A DNA stretch of 64,000 nt from Geosiphon pyriformis (GCA_016748015.1 JAAOMT010000295.1:1060604-1124603), one strand, 5' to 3'; shown: positions 22,801 to 38,010, numbered from the stretch's first letter. Numbers and translations: made by a program. Notes: a model not told the origin generated them from the letters alone.

Positions 22801-25800
22801 ATATAACTGGTGCATTTTTGAAAGATAAAGAAAACTTGAAACAGAGAGCCAAATCAAAAGTCTATATTGAGTTCGGAAAAAACTGGTTTTAGATTAGACT
22901 GTAGAATTAAATTAAATTCATATATTTAATTTTTTTTTTAAAAAGATCTCTGGTTTTTTGTCTTTCTTTAAGCCAATATTATAATCATCTAGCATTCAAA
23001 AGCGTACAAGATAAATGAATTTTATTTTGTAAGAAATACACAAAAAAGTTGAGTGAGTTTTTAAAAATTTGCATTTTTAATTTCAAATTGAATGATAAAA
23101 TTTTCCAATCCACGCTTCTATATTAATATTAAACATTGAATGCTATTTATCTTTACAATTTTAGATTAAAATAATAAAAATAAATAATAATGATATCTTT
23201 TACTCTTCAGAAATTCACCATTCCAAAACTGAATATTTGAAAATATTTTTTACAGATTACACGACCACAAGGTATCTAATTTTTAATTGATTTCTAATGA
23301 ATAACTTTAGGATCTTTTAAGAAGTATGTTTACTATGACAAGAACCTTTCTATCTGTTTTAGAATATATTTTTCAATTCAATCTTGACATAAGTTTTTGA
23401 AAGAACTTGCTATAAAAGTAGCTCTTTCTTCACCGTAAATTTTTTATGTTTCCTTCAAGCGAGGCTTTAAAAGTATTTTGTGATTTCAAAGTACTATAAA
23501 AAATATGTAGACTCCTGAAAATTTTATAAATGCTGACATAAATTTTATATATTCTTATTTAACAAAGTTTTAGGAAATTTTTGAATGAATAAATATTTTG
23601 ACTTTTAAACTATAAAAAATTTCAACTCTAGAAAATAGAAATAGAAAACTTAATCCAAATTATTGGGTTTTTTATAGAAAAAAGAACAAATATTTTAGTT
23701 TAAATTTTTAAACTTAGATAATTGAGATTCAAGAACTATTAAATTTAGGAAAAAGAAAATCTGCTAGTTTTTTCTTTAAAAGATATCATCAAAGAACTGA
23801 GTCTCTGGTTTATTATTTAAATTTTTTATCATAGATTTTCCAGTTAAGTTTACAATATAATCACCAAAGGTTTTTTATAATTTAGATAGGTTATTTAATT
23901 TTGTGAAAAACTCACTAAAGAATCAAGCTCAAAATGAAAAAGAATATTTTTAAGGTTTTTTATGTGCATGTACATGTACATGTACATATACACGTATCAT
24001 TCATGAATTATTGCTTATATTAAATGAGAGATACAAAGAAAAATAGACAAATAAGTGAGTATTGCCCCTTTTTTTTAATCATTTCCAAAAAGGGTGAAAA
24101 ATTTCATTCATTTCAAAAAATTAATGACATGGAAATATTACTCCATTGTTTACTAGGTCTTGTATCACGAGCTCAAGATAATTTCTAAATCCTGACCATA
24201 ATAGCTTGAATCCAACCTGTAATTGATACAAAGATTCGTGAGAATTGCCAATTTACTTCCTCAAATATTGTTAAAAAAGCGTTCATTTAAAAGCACATGC
24301 TTCTCTCAGAGCTTTCCCTATCTCCGGAGCAGTTCAAAAAACATGGTCAAGCTCAAGGAGTGCATTCGTATGTTGGTAATCGGTTATCAGATACACAGAG
24401 GTTATTGTTTCCTTTTGTAGACATGTAGACGAATATCCTCATCACAACAATAGTTTATGAGTTATGCATTGTCAATGGATTATAGGATTTAGATTCAATA
24501 AATTGGGGAAACGAAAAATATTTCCAACATCAGCTTTAGATTGATGGTATCATACGAAATAAAATAGACAAGTATCGTTTTCATTTCAAAATAAATGAAA
24601 TAATTCATTATACTGGGCTTACTATGAAATTTTTCCTCATAATAGTTATTTATTAAGAAAAACTGTGACTTAATTCACTTATTTTAAATTATTAAAATTG
24701 TGAAATTTTTTCAAATGCCAATAGATTGATTAAAGATTTACATGAAAAAATATATTAGGAAACTTGTTTAATATTTAAAGCTTCACCTATCCCATATGGT
24801 CATTGAAGTTTGTTGATTTATCGTTACATATAGTCATTCATGTAAAAAACATAGGAAACTTTGATTATTTGGAAAACAATTAGGAAATCTTTATTTGCAA
24901 AAGATAAGGAAATAAGTTTTAACTTGGAATTAGCAATGATAATATTTTGGGATTTTCATAATTTTGTTTAAAATCAAAGAATGAAAATTCTTTGAATGTT
25001 CTAAGACTCGTAAGAAATGAGAATTGAGTGAAGCAAGCTTCAAATTAAGCTGAGTTATAGAAAAAAGAATTTAGTAATGAAAAAATTTTCTCCCAGTTTA
25101 AAAGTAGATTAAATTTTACTAATATCATTTTAGAACTTGTTAACAGATGAAATCGCTTTTTTAATTGATATTAAAATTTACTAAATATTCAAATAGCTGG
25201 TAAAATATAGATAATGAATAAAAATTTATCCTGAATTTCGAAATTAAAAGTTTTTTTTTCAATTTCTTTTTTTATAAAAAAGTTTCTTAAAGCTTAAGCG
25301 GACAAGGGGAAATAGTATTTTATATCCCTTGGAATAAAAACATTCAAAAGTAAATCTAAATTTGATATTTTTTTATTTTACTCTCTTCATCAAACTGAAA
25401 TATAGTAGAATTATTGAAAAATTAATTTTGATTTATTGGCCCAATTAAACAGTTCTATTATAGAAACGATATTGATTTGACTAATTATTCGGGAATTTTG
25501 AATAAAAACCACTAAAAATCCCACGGTCAAGTTTAACCACTTTTTTTAAAAACAAAGACTAATCTCAAATTTTTAATGGAAAGTTTATCTATTGATTAGA
25601 ATTAAGAAAAAAAAAGCACTTTTTTAAATGTTAAAAATATTTGGTTTGTATCAATAAAATCTTACTTCAAAAATTATTTCTGAAAAATTAACAGATTTTT
25701 GTGATATCCAAGAAAAAAATATTATATAATTAAATTTTTATAATGTCAAATAGAATAAAAAACAATTATCAAATCTTTAAAAGTTCTAAAGTTATTTATA

Positions 25801-28800
25801 TGCATAATAATAATGTTTTAATTATACATAAATAATTTAAAAATTAATGATGTTAATTGAATTTTTATTATTAAATGTTAACCTGAGTTTATGTGTAATG
25901 AAAAAAGTTTAGCCAAGAAGTTTTTATGCATTTTTGACTTATATAATTAATTCAGAAAATAGTAATATAATGATTTAACTATTTTTTTTTTTGAGATATA
26001 AATTTATAACAAATTTAGATATTATTCATCAATTTTTGGAATACTTTTGAAAAGTTAGTGAAGTTTTATTCGAAAGCAACACGAGTTGTCAGTTATTTAT
26101 TTTCATAAGAATAAATTTAAAGCAATATTACTTTGATTGTATATATAAATTTATTGTTTTTATTGTATTAAAAAGGATTTACTTTAGCAAATAATAAAAG
26201 AAATTCAATATCAGAAGAATAAAATTTTAAAATTGGGAAATAAAAATGGTATTGAATTATGACCTCCTGAATTTTAAGAAAGAAATTCTAATATAAATAA
26301 AGCCATATTTGATATATATTTGTGATGATAATCAATAGATGGTTTAATTTTACCCAAACTGATCAAGATTTCAGTAAATAGATTACTGAGTGTAATCAAA
26401 AGCACTAATTTTTATTTTAAATAAAGTGAGTTTATTAGATCTTATATTTCAAGTGAAAATAGAAGTAGAAATTGATCCTATGTTTTAAACCATTTTGTGC
26501 TTTGATTTAATTAACAGGCATTTTATTATTCTACAAAATAAAAAGACATGGATATAATAATAGTTTTTTAAAACTACTTTCTTACCATTGAAAAACTACC
26601 CTTTCCCATTTTTTAAAGTTGTAAATAATTTCAAATACCGCTCCCATTATTTAAAAATTTACAAGTAATTGTGAAGCTCAAATTTTTTTTGCCCCTTACA
26701 AAATTTGCTTGAGAATGGCTACAACCTTCAAAGTATTTTCAAACTTTTTCACCACACACAAAAAACGAACTTGGCAGATCGCAAATTGTATACTAATTAT
26801 AAATTAATCTTGATCAAATAAGTAAGAATTTTTTTTATACGGTACAGCAAAAACCATGAGGTTTCACGTTATAAGAATTTTTATTTTATTAATAGAAATT
26901 AAAAAAGAAATATTCTCCATTTATTAATTAATTCATTTTAAAAAATTTATTATATAGAAAAGTGAAGTATATATTGAATAAAATACAAAAAAAAATTTTT
27001 GAAAAAATGTTTAAAGAATAATATAAAAAGAGACTAATAATATAAAGAGTGAAAAATATATTTATTACAAATTTTATCTTAATTGTGAGAAGTGGTCGAA
27101 TATAAAATGACCATTTTTATAATATTTTTAACTTCTATATTTATCATATTTTTACCGACATATAAAATTAAAATATGTAAATTGTAAACAGAATTTTAAT
27201 AAACCTTTTTGAAATACACAGTCTTTTCAATCTACTAAAGTATTTTTTCTTTTGAGACAGATACCGTTAATCTAAAACTCGGAAATTTTCTGCAGGTCTT
27301 TAGGAGTTGCTTTATACAATTCCAAATTGGGAAAAATTTGAAAAAGCGGTTTAGTTTTTCAATAAAAAATTTTCACTCGTATGTATTTTTACCAAATGAC
27401 AAGAATGCACAATTTGATGTTTTCAATGTTTTACGGATGAATTGAATTAGTCAAATAAATTGCATACATATAAAAAGACTTTTTTCTTTTTTGATTCATC
27501 TGCAACTTTAAATAGTTTTAACTTGTTTCCCTAAATTTTATATTTTTTCATAATCAGTCTTGAATACGTTTATGATATCATATTGTGCACTGATCTGTTG
27601 TTAATTTTTTATGATTTATTTTTTTCCATTCTTCTGCGAAAGATTCATTGGACATCATAAGATTAATATAAGATAAGCAGAAAAAAATTTAAATTAATAT
27701 TTTAATTTTATTATTAAGTAAAAATTGTTTGGCTGAAATCGTTTTTCAATAATTAAAAATTGACTTATATTAAATTAAAAACTTAACCATATATAATTAT
27801 ATTATTATTATTATTATTATTATTATTCCAAAAATGAAATTTTTTTTTATCTGAATTTTATTAGTTGATTCTTTAACTTAAAAATGATTATTTAAAAAAT
27901 TAAATTTATCAATCAATAATCATTAAAATTTTTCTAGATATGAATTCTGAATTGGTTAATTAAATTTTTGATTGATTTCTGAATATTTTTGTTTTGATTT
28001 ATAAAAAGTATACTAATCAAAATTTATTGTTAACTTTTAGATTTTAAGATTTAGAATTGAAAATTGCACTTTCCTTTTTAGTTAAAAAAGCTAATTTTAC
28101 AATAAAAAATAGAATTTTTATGATGTTACAAAAGCATACTTTTTTGAAAAGAATCAATAAATTATACATATTAGTAACGTAAAAGTTATTTGATATCGAT
28201 TGTTTGCTAAGCATTTCGTCATATAAATAATTTATACATTTTAGACTGTTGAAATGAAAATCTGAATTTCAGTTGATTTGAAATTTTCTATATGTAATGA
28301 AAATTGTTTCATTCTTAAATATGTAAAGGTTGATATTAATATAATTAATTTCCTAAATTGCTAGAATATTTTTCAAATGAAAATAAAGAGGTTGAGATTG
28401 TTTCCTTTTATTTAGACCTTAATATATTAGATAAGTTAAAAAAAATATTTGTAAAAGATCAAATTCTTTCTTTGAGCGAACAACCATTTCTTGAAAAGTC
28501 CCACGTCAAATATGATACACATTTCAAAATTGACCTTTTGATTTCAAATTAGGTGCATCTCGATTTTTTAAATCTGAAAAAAAGTTCTTTTGGATGAGAT
28601 ATTAAAATCTATTAAATGAAATCTGATTTTAGACAAAATTAAATTTACACAATGTAATAAGACAAATTACAAAATTCTAATTCCATAAAAATAATTTTCC
28701 AACTTGTAATTGACAATTCTTGCCAAGATTTTATTTTCTAATAAACCTTTTGAGACTCTTTTGATTAGTCCTATTCTTAAGCGCTCAATGCTCAAAAAAG

Positions 28801-31800
28801 TGAGCAGATAATGTGTTTGTTTTTAATCATTGTTGGAAATGAGAAACATCAATTCTTCTTGAACTAAAATATAAAGTTTGGATGATTCACTAATTCCCAG
28901 ATTTTATTTCTCATAAATGCTTAAGTAAGCTGATTTTGCAAGCCAGTAATAACAATTTTTCCTCACATATTTCGTCATGTTGGAAAAAAGAATAAAAAAG
29001 GGTTTGAACCTGTGATAAACTATGACAATCAATTTTCTCAACTACGACACTATATTAATATTTAAATAAATTGAATTTATCTTTAAATAGAAGTTAAAAG
29101 ATATATATTATGCTTTACCTGAACAATATGCTAATATAAAGTCAAAGAGAAACTTTTATTTTTTTTCACCGAGGCAATTACGTACTATTGCTGAGTTTCT
29201 TTTAGCGACAAATTGAACTCCCACGAAGTGCGGGAACTTTTATATCTCGATCTCCAATTTTTTAGATGACATAAAAAATAGCGGAATCTGAGGTTTTAAA
29301 GTTTATAGGCTTAATGTATTAGTCCGGTAATCTTCACTGTTTTCATTAACACTTATCATTAATTCCAAGTGAATAAAATTCGATATCTAAGTTAATCATC
29401 AGCAAAGCTTTAATAATATAGAAATTTTAATTTGTAATAATGCTAATACTTATTCCATTTAAATTTATGAGAATAATTGTAGTCAACGATTGACTACTTG
29501 AAAAATTTAACCCTAAATTCAAATATTTTCATAACTGCCTTTTAACTTTAATTTATAAGTATTTCAAATTTCAAATTTTGGCAAGTTTTCTCAATCAATA
29601 TATTTATATGAGCAATAAGATTGGCTTCAGAAATTTAACTTTATATTTTATCCCCACTGAGATTCCTTTTGGAATAGAAAATTATTTGAAAAAATTAGTT
29701 TAACTTTTTTTGAAACGATTTTCGAGTTGTATATTATTATTAATTAATAATAATTGGTCATTTTTTTTATTAGACGGTAAAAGCCATATAGAATTAATTG
29801 TATTTAGATAAACTAAACTTAATAGAAGGTTTGTCTAACTTTGTTTATTAAAAGTTTTTCCGCTCTTTTCCTTAAAAGTTTGTAAGTAAATTAAAAAAGA
29901 AATATAAACAAAAGATAAAAAAAATTTTTCCCGACTTCTTTGGTATCCAAACCTAGTAAAAATTCAACAATATTTTAAAATTGGACTTTAACCTAAATAC
30001 AACTAGTCACTGGCTACTGGTCTACTAATATTATGTTTATGAGTTTATTCTCATCCTTTTCTTTGCTTTTTCGAGAATAATATTATTTTGATAAGAAACT
30101 TTGAAAGACGAAAATAATTTTTGTTTAAAACTTTTAAGATTCACATTCTATGGGTTAATTTTACCGATAATTTTTCCTTTAAGGTGAAGAAAATTCAAAA
30201 AATTTTCAAACTTACTTCTTATACAAATATAGAGTAAAAATATGAAAAAAATAATACAAATAAATACAATTTAACTTGTCACCATATATAAACCCTGATT
30301 ATGAAATTTACAGATGTAAAAATAGATTCTATTCTTTTAATAAGTCAACAGAAATGTTTTTTTTTGTAAATAAATAATATAACTATTTGTTTTAATTTCT
30401 TTAAAAATAAACAGGTTAATTGTTTTGCTTTTGAATTTTGTTTTAATTAATTAAACAATATTTTGTTATTATGTAATTTTTAAGTAGTTTTATGTTTTTG
30501 TCGTTAAAGCTTTTTATTTAATTAATTGTCAAAATTTGTCAATTTTTATTTTTTATTGTTATTTAATATATTCAAGTTTTTTATAAGTTTTTAAATAATA
30601 ACGGGTGGCTAATCAAATGTAAAAAACGCGTGAGCCACGTTTATTATAGAACATGTATATGTGTATATAGATAGTGGTTAGATTACATTCAATTTTTTTA
30701 ATATTACCCAATTTTTTTTTTTAAATAATTTATAACTTATTGATCTCAATTTTTTTTTAATTAAAAGCAAAAAATTATGGTTGGTAAAGTTTATTGATGA
30801 CATGATAAACAATTAAATCAGAAATAAAAAGCATCAAATATATATTAATAATATTAATTAATAGAAAATGCTTAACCAAAATTTTTAATTTATTTAAATT
30901 CAAAAAAGTAAAAATGTTTTAATTATAAAATTTTGTCCTAAAAATTCAATTAATCAAATAAACAATTGCATTACACTAATTTATTAAAAGAATTTACAAA
31001 GTACAAATTAAATCAATCATCTTCTCGATTGGAAAAATAATTTTAAAATTGGGACGAATGTATTTTAAGTTTAAAACATTTCAAATAAAATATTCCTGAT
31101 AGCAGAGCAAACATATTTTCAATTAGCGACCTCTTGCTAAACTTTTCGAACAAATTTACTTAAAAACCAAAAAATATTCAGACTTGAAATTTTTTGTTTC
31201 TCTAACTCTTCTTGGGAAACTCAAAGTAATAAAAATTTTGATAAAGATTTTATAATTTTAAGCATTTATATCTATTTCCAGTTTCTTTGCTTCCATAAAC
31301 ACAAGAATCGTATTTAATATGCGACTACAATTTGACAAAAGCTAGAATTTATCAATAAATAATGAGATCATAATTTTTATTTAAAAAAAATTTACATTCA
31401 AAATAAGTATTAAAGGATTTATTAGGATTAAGTTGAGAGGGAAATTAAAATGCTATATAAATTGCAGAATGCTTTTAACCTTGATACTTTGATTTAGAGA
31501 GATAAAATCCTTGTAAATAAAGTGATCAAATTAGAAAGCTAAAAACTTGATATGTTCTACAAAGCACTTTTTCTTATTTTTGAAAATTCTTAAAATAAAA
31601 AATGCAACATGGAATATTTTTTAAGGGATAAAATCAAGATTTTTATAAATTTTCTTCTTAAATTCAAGGTGCCTCAATTTCATGAGTTAAACTTTTTCTC
31701 CTTTTTATTTGTTCAGAAATTTTATGATAATTTACATTGAATACAATATCTTGGTCTTTCTCTTAAACGTCAACATTGTTGTATTTTGCCAAAGAAGAAC

Positions 31801-34366
31801 CAATAGAGCATTTGACTTCAAAAAAAATAATCTAACTAGATATTTCTTTATCATTAAAAAAATATAATTCTCTTCAAAAGATCTGAGAAACAGCCGGATA
31901 TTTGAAAGCTATAGCATATAGTCTAAAAGAGTTTGAAATTTCAGTGTATCACAATCATTAATTTTGTAAATAATTGAAATTCTAATGGCTACTCCCTTTA
32001 GAAAGATTCAAATAAAAATTATTTTAAAATTATGATTAAATAAAACTTGAGAATTTTTGAATATTCAAAATAAAAGTTCATTTTATATTTTTGAGTTTTT
32101 TATCATAGCCAAGTTTAACTGGTTTTTTTCTTGATTTTAAATAGGACTTTTTTAAATCGGTAATAGAATAAAAAAAGTACATGATAATCCTAATAATTGT
32201 GGTTTCACAAAATTAAATAAGCGCTTTATTTTTCCATTTTGTATTGTCTTATTACTAAAGACATTTTAGAAGCTGCGGTCAATAAAGCTGAAATATTAAT
32301 GCATTCTAACTTGATTGTATGAGGCTGGAAGTTTTGTATTCTAAATAAAGGGAATATTATTCATTATGATTTACTTTTATTTGAATTTACCCTGCAGCCA
32401 TTAATTAAATAAGGAAAACTCGGATCATATCTATCATTTCAAAAGAAATATTATTAAATATTTTCAATACTATGGTCAATCCTGAAGCTTTCAGGATCTC
32501 TATTTTAAATATTTCCTTTATTTATTGGTCATTTTCAGGTGAAAGGATTTCATATTATCCACTTAATTATAAATTTGCACAAAAGGTAAAGGTGACCCCT
32601 TAAAAATGATTTATTTCAAGCTTTCACGGGTTTAAAAAAAGTGAGAACCTGATGATACCATATTTATAGGGTTCATTTAATTTAGAATATAAAAATGACA
32701 TAAGAGTAATTATATATATGTTTCCTTTCATCTCTAAAAATGAAAAATTCTAGCATTGGAATGACCAGTTCCATTATCAACTTTCAATTCAGGTTTTAAA
32801 TTTGAAAAGAATATTCTAGCTAAAATATGATTGATGCAAGCCCTTCTAGCCCAAATTCATTCACAAAATACTTAAACGGTTGAATACATTATAAAAAGAT
32901 ATACATGTATTATGCCTAAGCAATATTTGCCAAAAGAGCTGGCAACGTTTTAATTCAGGATTGGTTCAAGAATACAGCATACCATTTAACATTATTAAAC
33001 TTGTTTAAACATAGTCTATTAAAAAATATTCAAGATCCTAATGAAAAAACTCTAATGCTGTATTTTTTGTGCTTTAAAGTTGTCCTTGGGGGTTGTTTAA
33101 AATTATACTTTGACGAGGTTTATTAAAGCAAGCAAATGTAAAAGTTTTGTTTCAAAAAATATCTTTAGAATAGGAGATTCTTATAATTATGTAATGCTAT
33201 GCTTCAATTTTTTTTTACAAAGAAACCAAAAAAGATCATTAATCTGATTATTTCGGAAGTTTTGAATCTAGAACCTTCTTTATGATCGACTTACTCCTAT
33301 GTTTATAGAAAGGATTCAAATATCTTTGATTTAGAAAGAATAGCTTAAGATTTGGGTCAATCTTTACAGACTGAATTTTAACTCTTTTGGAATGAGTTTA
33401 AAAAAGAATAAATTTGATGAAATGATAGATGACTCTTTTGTAATTTGAAGTAAGTTTTTAATTTCTAGGTCAATCATTTTGATGAGAAAAAAAAATTTAC
33501 TTGCAAGCTAATGTGAATCTCTCATTATTACGGAGAAAGCCTTACATTAATAACCTTTTTTTAATACGAAGTTTTACTTTGAGATTCCTAATTCTTATTT
33601 TTTTTATATGGGAGTCAATTTGCTTCCAAAAAATCCTAGTGTAAGAATTCAAAGGAAATTTTCATGAACCTATAATATACATCCCCATAAATAAGGGGCA
33701 GTAAAAAATTTAGATATAAACTAGCCCCTTTTTTTTTCTGAACTTGAAATTTATCATTCGTTTGAATTTAAAGTTAATATGATATAAAAATTTATTTTAC
33801 TGTTAATGATAAAAATAAAATTTTACGTGCAGGTGAAACTTGTATCAAAATTATTGCACAATAAAACAAAAATTATCAGACGTTGTTAAGTTAATATTTG
33901 TCTGTTTCCTTTTTCCTTTTTCTTTTTTTACGTCTCCTTTTTAGGAATAGAAAATTGAGACCAATTGTTGTTTAAAATTTAAAAACTTAATTTTTAATTT
34001 TCTTTATTTGAATATTCATTTAAAGAATTGTATTAAATAATGTACAAAAGAAATAAAAAGTATTTTAAAAGCTTAATTTAAATGAATAAAAAAATTTTGA
34101 CTTTGTAAAAATCCTATGGTTAGATGGAATAAAATAAAACTATATTTTAAGGGGAAAATACCCTCCTATGCTAAAATTGGTGAGAAATTTTAAAAATATG
34201 GCTTAAATTTTTCATTAATTAATTTCCTATCTTTGAAAATGAAAACTCGTGAAAAAAAATGCTAATTATTCCTGTGCAAATATTTTGACTATATTCTATT
34301 GAGATTAACATTTCATGCTTTCATAGATAATATTATTTGACTTGGAAACTAGTCTAGATATGCGAT
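19891..34366. other. About 14 kb gene desert
   Basis: No gene is supported over this span. Frames longer than 60 codons (for example at 22,603-22,857, 24,223-24,420 and 28,358-28,552) are low-complexity Ile/Lys/Phe-rich and lack family features. The stretch includes a poly-C run near 20,850, a short cATGTACATGTA repeat at about 23,965-23,990, (ATT)n at 27,797-27,828 and a small hairpin at 30,600-30,642. Patches of balanced composition near 24,120-24,560 and 21,460-21,660 may be decayed genes. Confidence 0.5.
30600..30642. repeat. Short hairpin in AT desert
   Basis: aacgggtggct and agccacgtt pair as a 9-bp stem with one bulged G around a 23-nt loop that includes an acgcgt site. It is an isolated G+C-rich spot in A/T-only DNA. 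Confidence 0.4.
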
Positions 34367-35074
34367 TTAAGGGTACATCCATGCGGCATGATCATTCCAT
34401 ATTTCAGAGGAACTAAAAGTTAAAGGTTCAATCATATTAGAAATGACTGGCTGGAATGTCAAATTCGTAACCATTTCAGTTGTATAATGTTCTTCTGGTG
34501 AAGGAAAATTGAAATTTAAAGAAGTTTGTAAAATATTCTCTGAGGCTCTGTTATCAGGTCTGTTCAACAAAGAAACTTCTTGAATGGGATCAAAATGAAT
34601 AAAGTCCTGTTTGCTATTTTTTTTCTTTTGTTCCTCTAACCTTCTAAATGTGAAAGTTTCATGAACTTTATTGGCAAAAAAACGAAATGAATTTTTATAA
34701 CTTTCTGATTCCTCTTCCCATGATTTAGCAATCAATTTTGAGGCAACAACCATTTTTTGACGATAACCAAATTTTTTTAACTCCCCAAGATACAATTTTC
34801 TATAGATAAGGAAAGCATTGCAAGTTTTTTTGCTTTCTTTTTTACGTGGCATGAACTCTTCAATATTCAGAGTTTCAGCTGAAGGAATTGAAATTCGAAG
34901 TGATGTTTCAATTGTTTCCTGAAATTTTTGAGAAATTTTCATCTCTTGCTTTTCCTTTCTATTTTTTCTTATACGAACGGGTGGTAACGATAGTGAAGTC
35001 TTTGATCCCCAATTTGATTTAGCGTTGTTGGATAATGTTTCTGACGAAAATTTTTGATTTGAGAAATTTTCCAT
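34367..35074 (-). CDS. HMG-box protein 2 (MATA_HMG-like)
   Basis: Single-exon gene of 235 aa starting at the ATG complementary to 35,072-35,074. A basic N-terminal region (VRIRKNRKEKQEMK, about 33-46) precedes an HMG box at about residues 82-140: KKTCNAFLIYRKLYLGELKK, then VASKLIAKSWEEESESY, then SFRFFANKVHETF. It is followed by RRLEEQKKKNSK. The usual Pro-Pro-Asn at the start of the box is replaced by Thr-Cys-Asn, and the second helix begins QKMVVASKL, so the box is a divergent member. The C-terminal ~80 residues are hydrophilic and lack known motifs. It is likely a nuclear DNA-binding protein. It lies 29 kb from HMG gene 1 in the opposite orientation, with little similarity outside the box, so a recent duplication is unlikely. 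Confidence 0.85.
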   Translation of the reverse strand: MENFSNQKFSSETLSNNAKSNWGSKTSLSLPPVRIRKNRKEKQEMKISQKFQETIETSLRISIPSAETLNIEEFMPRKKESKKTCNAFLIYRKLYLGELKKFGYRQKMVVASKLIAKSWEEESESYKNSFRFFANKVHETFTFRRLEEQKKKNSKQDFIHFDPIQEVSLLNRPDNRASENILQTSLNFNFPSPEEHYTTEMVTNLTFQPVISNMIEPLTFSSSEIWNDHAAWMYP

Positions 35075-38010
35075 TGTAATTCAGTATAATTTTTGTTGAA
35101 ATTTTAGCAATCCTATTTATAATGCTTGTGTGTGGTGTTTAAATTCCGAAATTTTAATTTTTAATTCAACAAAATAGTCAATGACTTTTGTTTACAATAC
35201 TTTACAATTCATTCTGAATTATAACCAAAATGATTTATCCCTATATAATTTGTGAAAATGAGAAGCGAATGAAAAATTTCTCAATTCTACTTTAAAATTT
35301 TCTAAATTTTAATCTCTCCAAAACTTTGAATTAATTAATTGATTGATTGATTTTATCAAGGTTTTTATGCCAAGATTTTTTCTTAATATGTAATTTATCA
35401 CTGGGTTGTAACAAATTTATGGAGAAGAAATTCCAGTTTTAGATATTCTATTTTAAGATAATATTGTATTGATTTCAAAGATTTAATGATGTAAATTTCA
35501 AACAAACCTCATTATAAATAGAACAACAACTAATCCTAATCCTAATAATATTATTATTATTATTGTTGTTGTTGTTGTTTTGTTTTTTAAAAAAAATTAA
35601 TTGATTTTAATTTTGGAAAAAACCTAGATATTTTTCAAAGTTCCTGAAACAATGTAAGAAAAATCATTTCCCTAATAAAATCTTTTCTTTCTAGATAATT
35701 TTACATTTTAAAATGAAAATTACTTTTTGAGAATTACCCTAAATCCGAATACAAATATGCAAGGGAAATAATTGAAAACTCCTATTTTTTGCAAGAAAGA
35801 AAGTTTTTTTTTACCAATTAAATTTCATCTCCCTTTCTTATACCCGTTTCAGGAACCTTTGTTGAAATTCATTCTCACAAAGATCTCATCCGAATTCTAT
35901 AAAAAGTAATCAAGGCTGTTTCTCAGCCACAATTAAATCACATACGATTTTAGGAAACATGTCATTCCCTGCAAATCTGAATAAAAGTTAGAATTTATCT
36001 TTTCATATGAAGTGATTGATTTCGAGATAGTTGTTCTTATAAGTACTTTAGTTTCTAGATTTAAATACTCAAGATTTTAGCATTTTTCTATATTATAAAA
36101 TTTGTTTCCAACTTTATAGTTTATTTTTATTTAGTGTGACAATAAATATTATGATAAAGACTAAATTCCAGTCAAGAATTTCTAATGATTTCGGGTAAGA
36201 AAGTTTAAATTTTTGTTTTCCTTTATGATTCCAAAAGTTCTTTTCGACTCTCAATAGAAAATTACAGTTGGTAAAAGCACATATAATTTGGTTTAATAGC
36301 AAAAAGCTCCTTTAAAGATTGAATTACAACTTTTGTGCCTCTGCTGTAAAATCTTGGAATCAAAGTTAAAATTATTTATATTTCAATAAATCATTTTTTA
36401 AATAAATTATAAGATCAGTTGTCAATAACCTTTTAGTTAATTTTATCCCTCCTAAAGAAATAACAAAAATTATAAACTGATTCAAAGATGATTTTTACAG
36501 CTTTGGGAAAAGCTCTTTATATACAAAATAAAGAGAGACATTAATTAGATCAATAATTAGGCCAAAAAACAGGTCAGTAACTTATAATTGTAAGAATAAT
36601 TTTTGATATTTATTATAAGCTTCGATAATCATTTGAACTAGTTAACTTCCAAAGACAAGGTTCTTGATTAAAAAAAAAGAATATAGATTTTGAAATTATA
36701 AAAATCATCTTGAGCCATTGAAATATTCATGGAGATTTAAAGTGAATTTATAGTTAAAATAGTAGAAATTTCATCAGACTTTCACACTTCTTTAGCTTTT
36801 CAAATACATAAATAGTATAGTCAACCCTAGATATTTATACAAATATAATTCATTTATAAACTTTGAAACATAAGTACATGTACTTAAAACTCACATTATT
36901 GAAAAGAAGACCTCATCAAGTTTATCAAATTATTGTCAATTTTTGCCTCCTTGAAAGAGGCTATGCCTAAGCTTGATAAATTTTTTGTCAAAGAAAATTT
37001 CTGTTCATCTGCTAAAATGCAATAATGTTTGTTTTAAATATCTTTTTCAAACATTAAAGAACTGTAAAATTTTTTTATTTATTCCGAAAATTTCAGTGAT
37101 TGACAAACTAATAAAGCGTCGAATTCCAATTTTTTTCTTTTAAATTATTAAAGCTGTAAAAGGTCTTCATATGAATCTCAAACCAACTATTAATTGAAAT
37201 GTATCTTTCTGAAGGTTTTTAAGAATTAATAACACGTGATAATGAATTTTTAACTCAATAATTTAAGATTGATTGTTAAATTATTATTTTTTAACAATTA
37301 AACATAAAGACTGTTAGGATAATATTTCGGTATCTTTTTCGAAGAAATAGCTTTGTTTTTTTGCCCATACAAATAAACCATTTCTTCTAGAATACATTGT
37401 GTATATTTCAATAGAAATATTTATTCCTTCATCATTTTGGAATTTTTTTTACTTTTGAATGGAATTTGAATATTTTCCGGATTGGATTAATCAAATAAAA
37501 TTTCTTTTATATTGGTTTATTTTTAAAGCTCCAGTATCTTCTTTATTTTCAAATATCCATCTTTGTAAAGAGTGTATGAATACAAACCCTTTTTTTGATT
37601 AAAAATTCGAGACATTTAGAATTTTAATATCCATTTTATATATAATGTAGTAAGAAAAAAGTCGAGATATTTAGAATATTAATATCCATTTTTTATATAA
37701 TGTAAGAAAAAATTGGCATTTATACTTAATTTGATTAGTCCTAAAGTCTTTTCTTTGAAATTGGTAAAAAAGAGCGTAACGCTGAAAAAAGGGAAAATTG
37801 TTATTATTTCAACTCAAACCAATATTAAAAACAATTTACTTTAAATAATTAAAACAATCATCCTTTTAGTATGTACAACTCCTAAATTTGAATTTTATGT
37901 TAAAGGGGAGTAAATGAATGGTCAAAACATTTTGAAACTTAACGGTTCAATAATCAACTTTTTATAATTTATAAAATGAAATTTTTATTTAAAATTTTAC
38001 ATTCAAATTA
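35075..38010. other. Intergenic, AT-rich
   Basis: No gene is seen. It contains a TTA/TTG compound microsatellite at about 35,548-35,580 and a ~55-bp tandem duplication at 37,606-37,713. Confidence 0.5.
37606..37713. repeat. Tandem duplication, unit about 55 bp
   Basis: Two adjacent copies share cgagacatttagaattttaa / cgagatatttagaatattaa, then tatccatttt, then ataatgta and taagaaaaa. They are about 85-90% alike by eye. Confidence 0.85.

Noticed and set aside
24223-24420. 65-codon plus-strand frame in a slightly balanced patch
   Set aside because: No ATG-supported start, no motif, no splice partners; possibly a decayed gene but not supportable.
28358-28552. 64-codon frame in the gene desert
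   Set aside because: It starts at a TTG, is low-complexity, and is consistent with chance.
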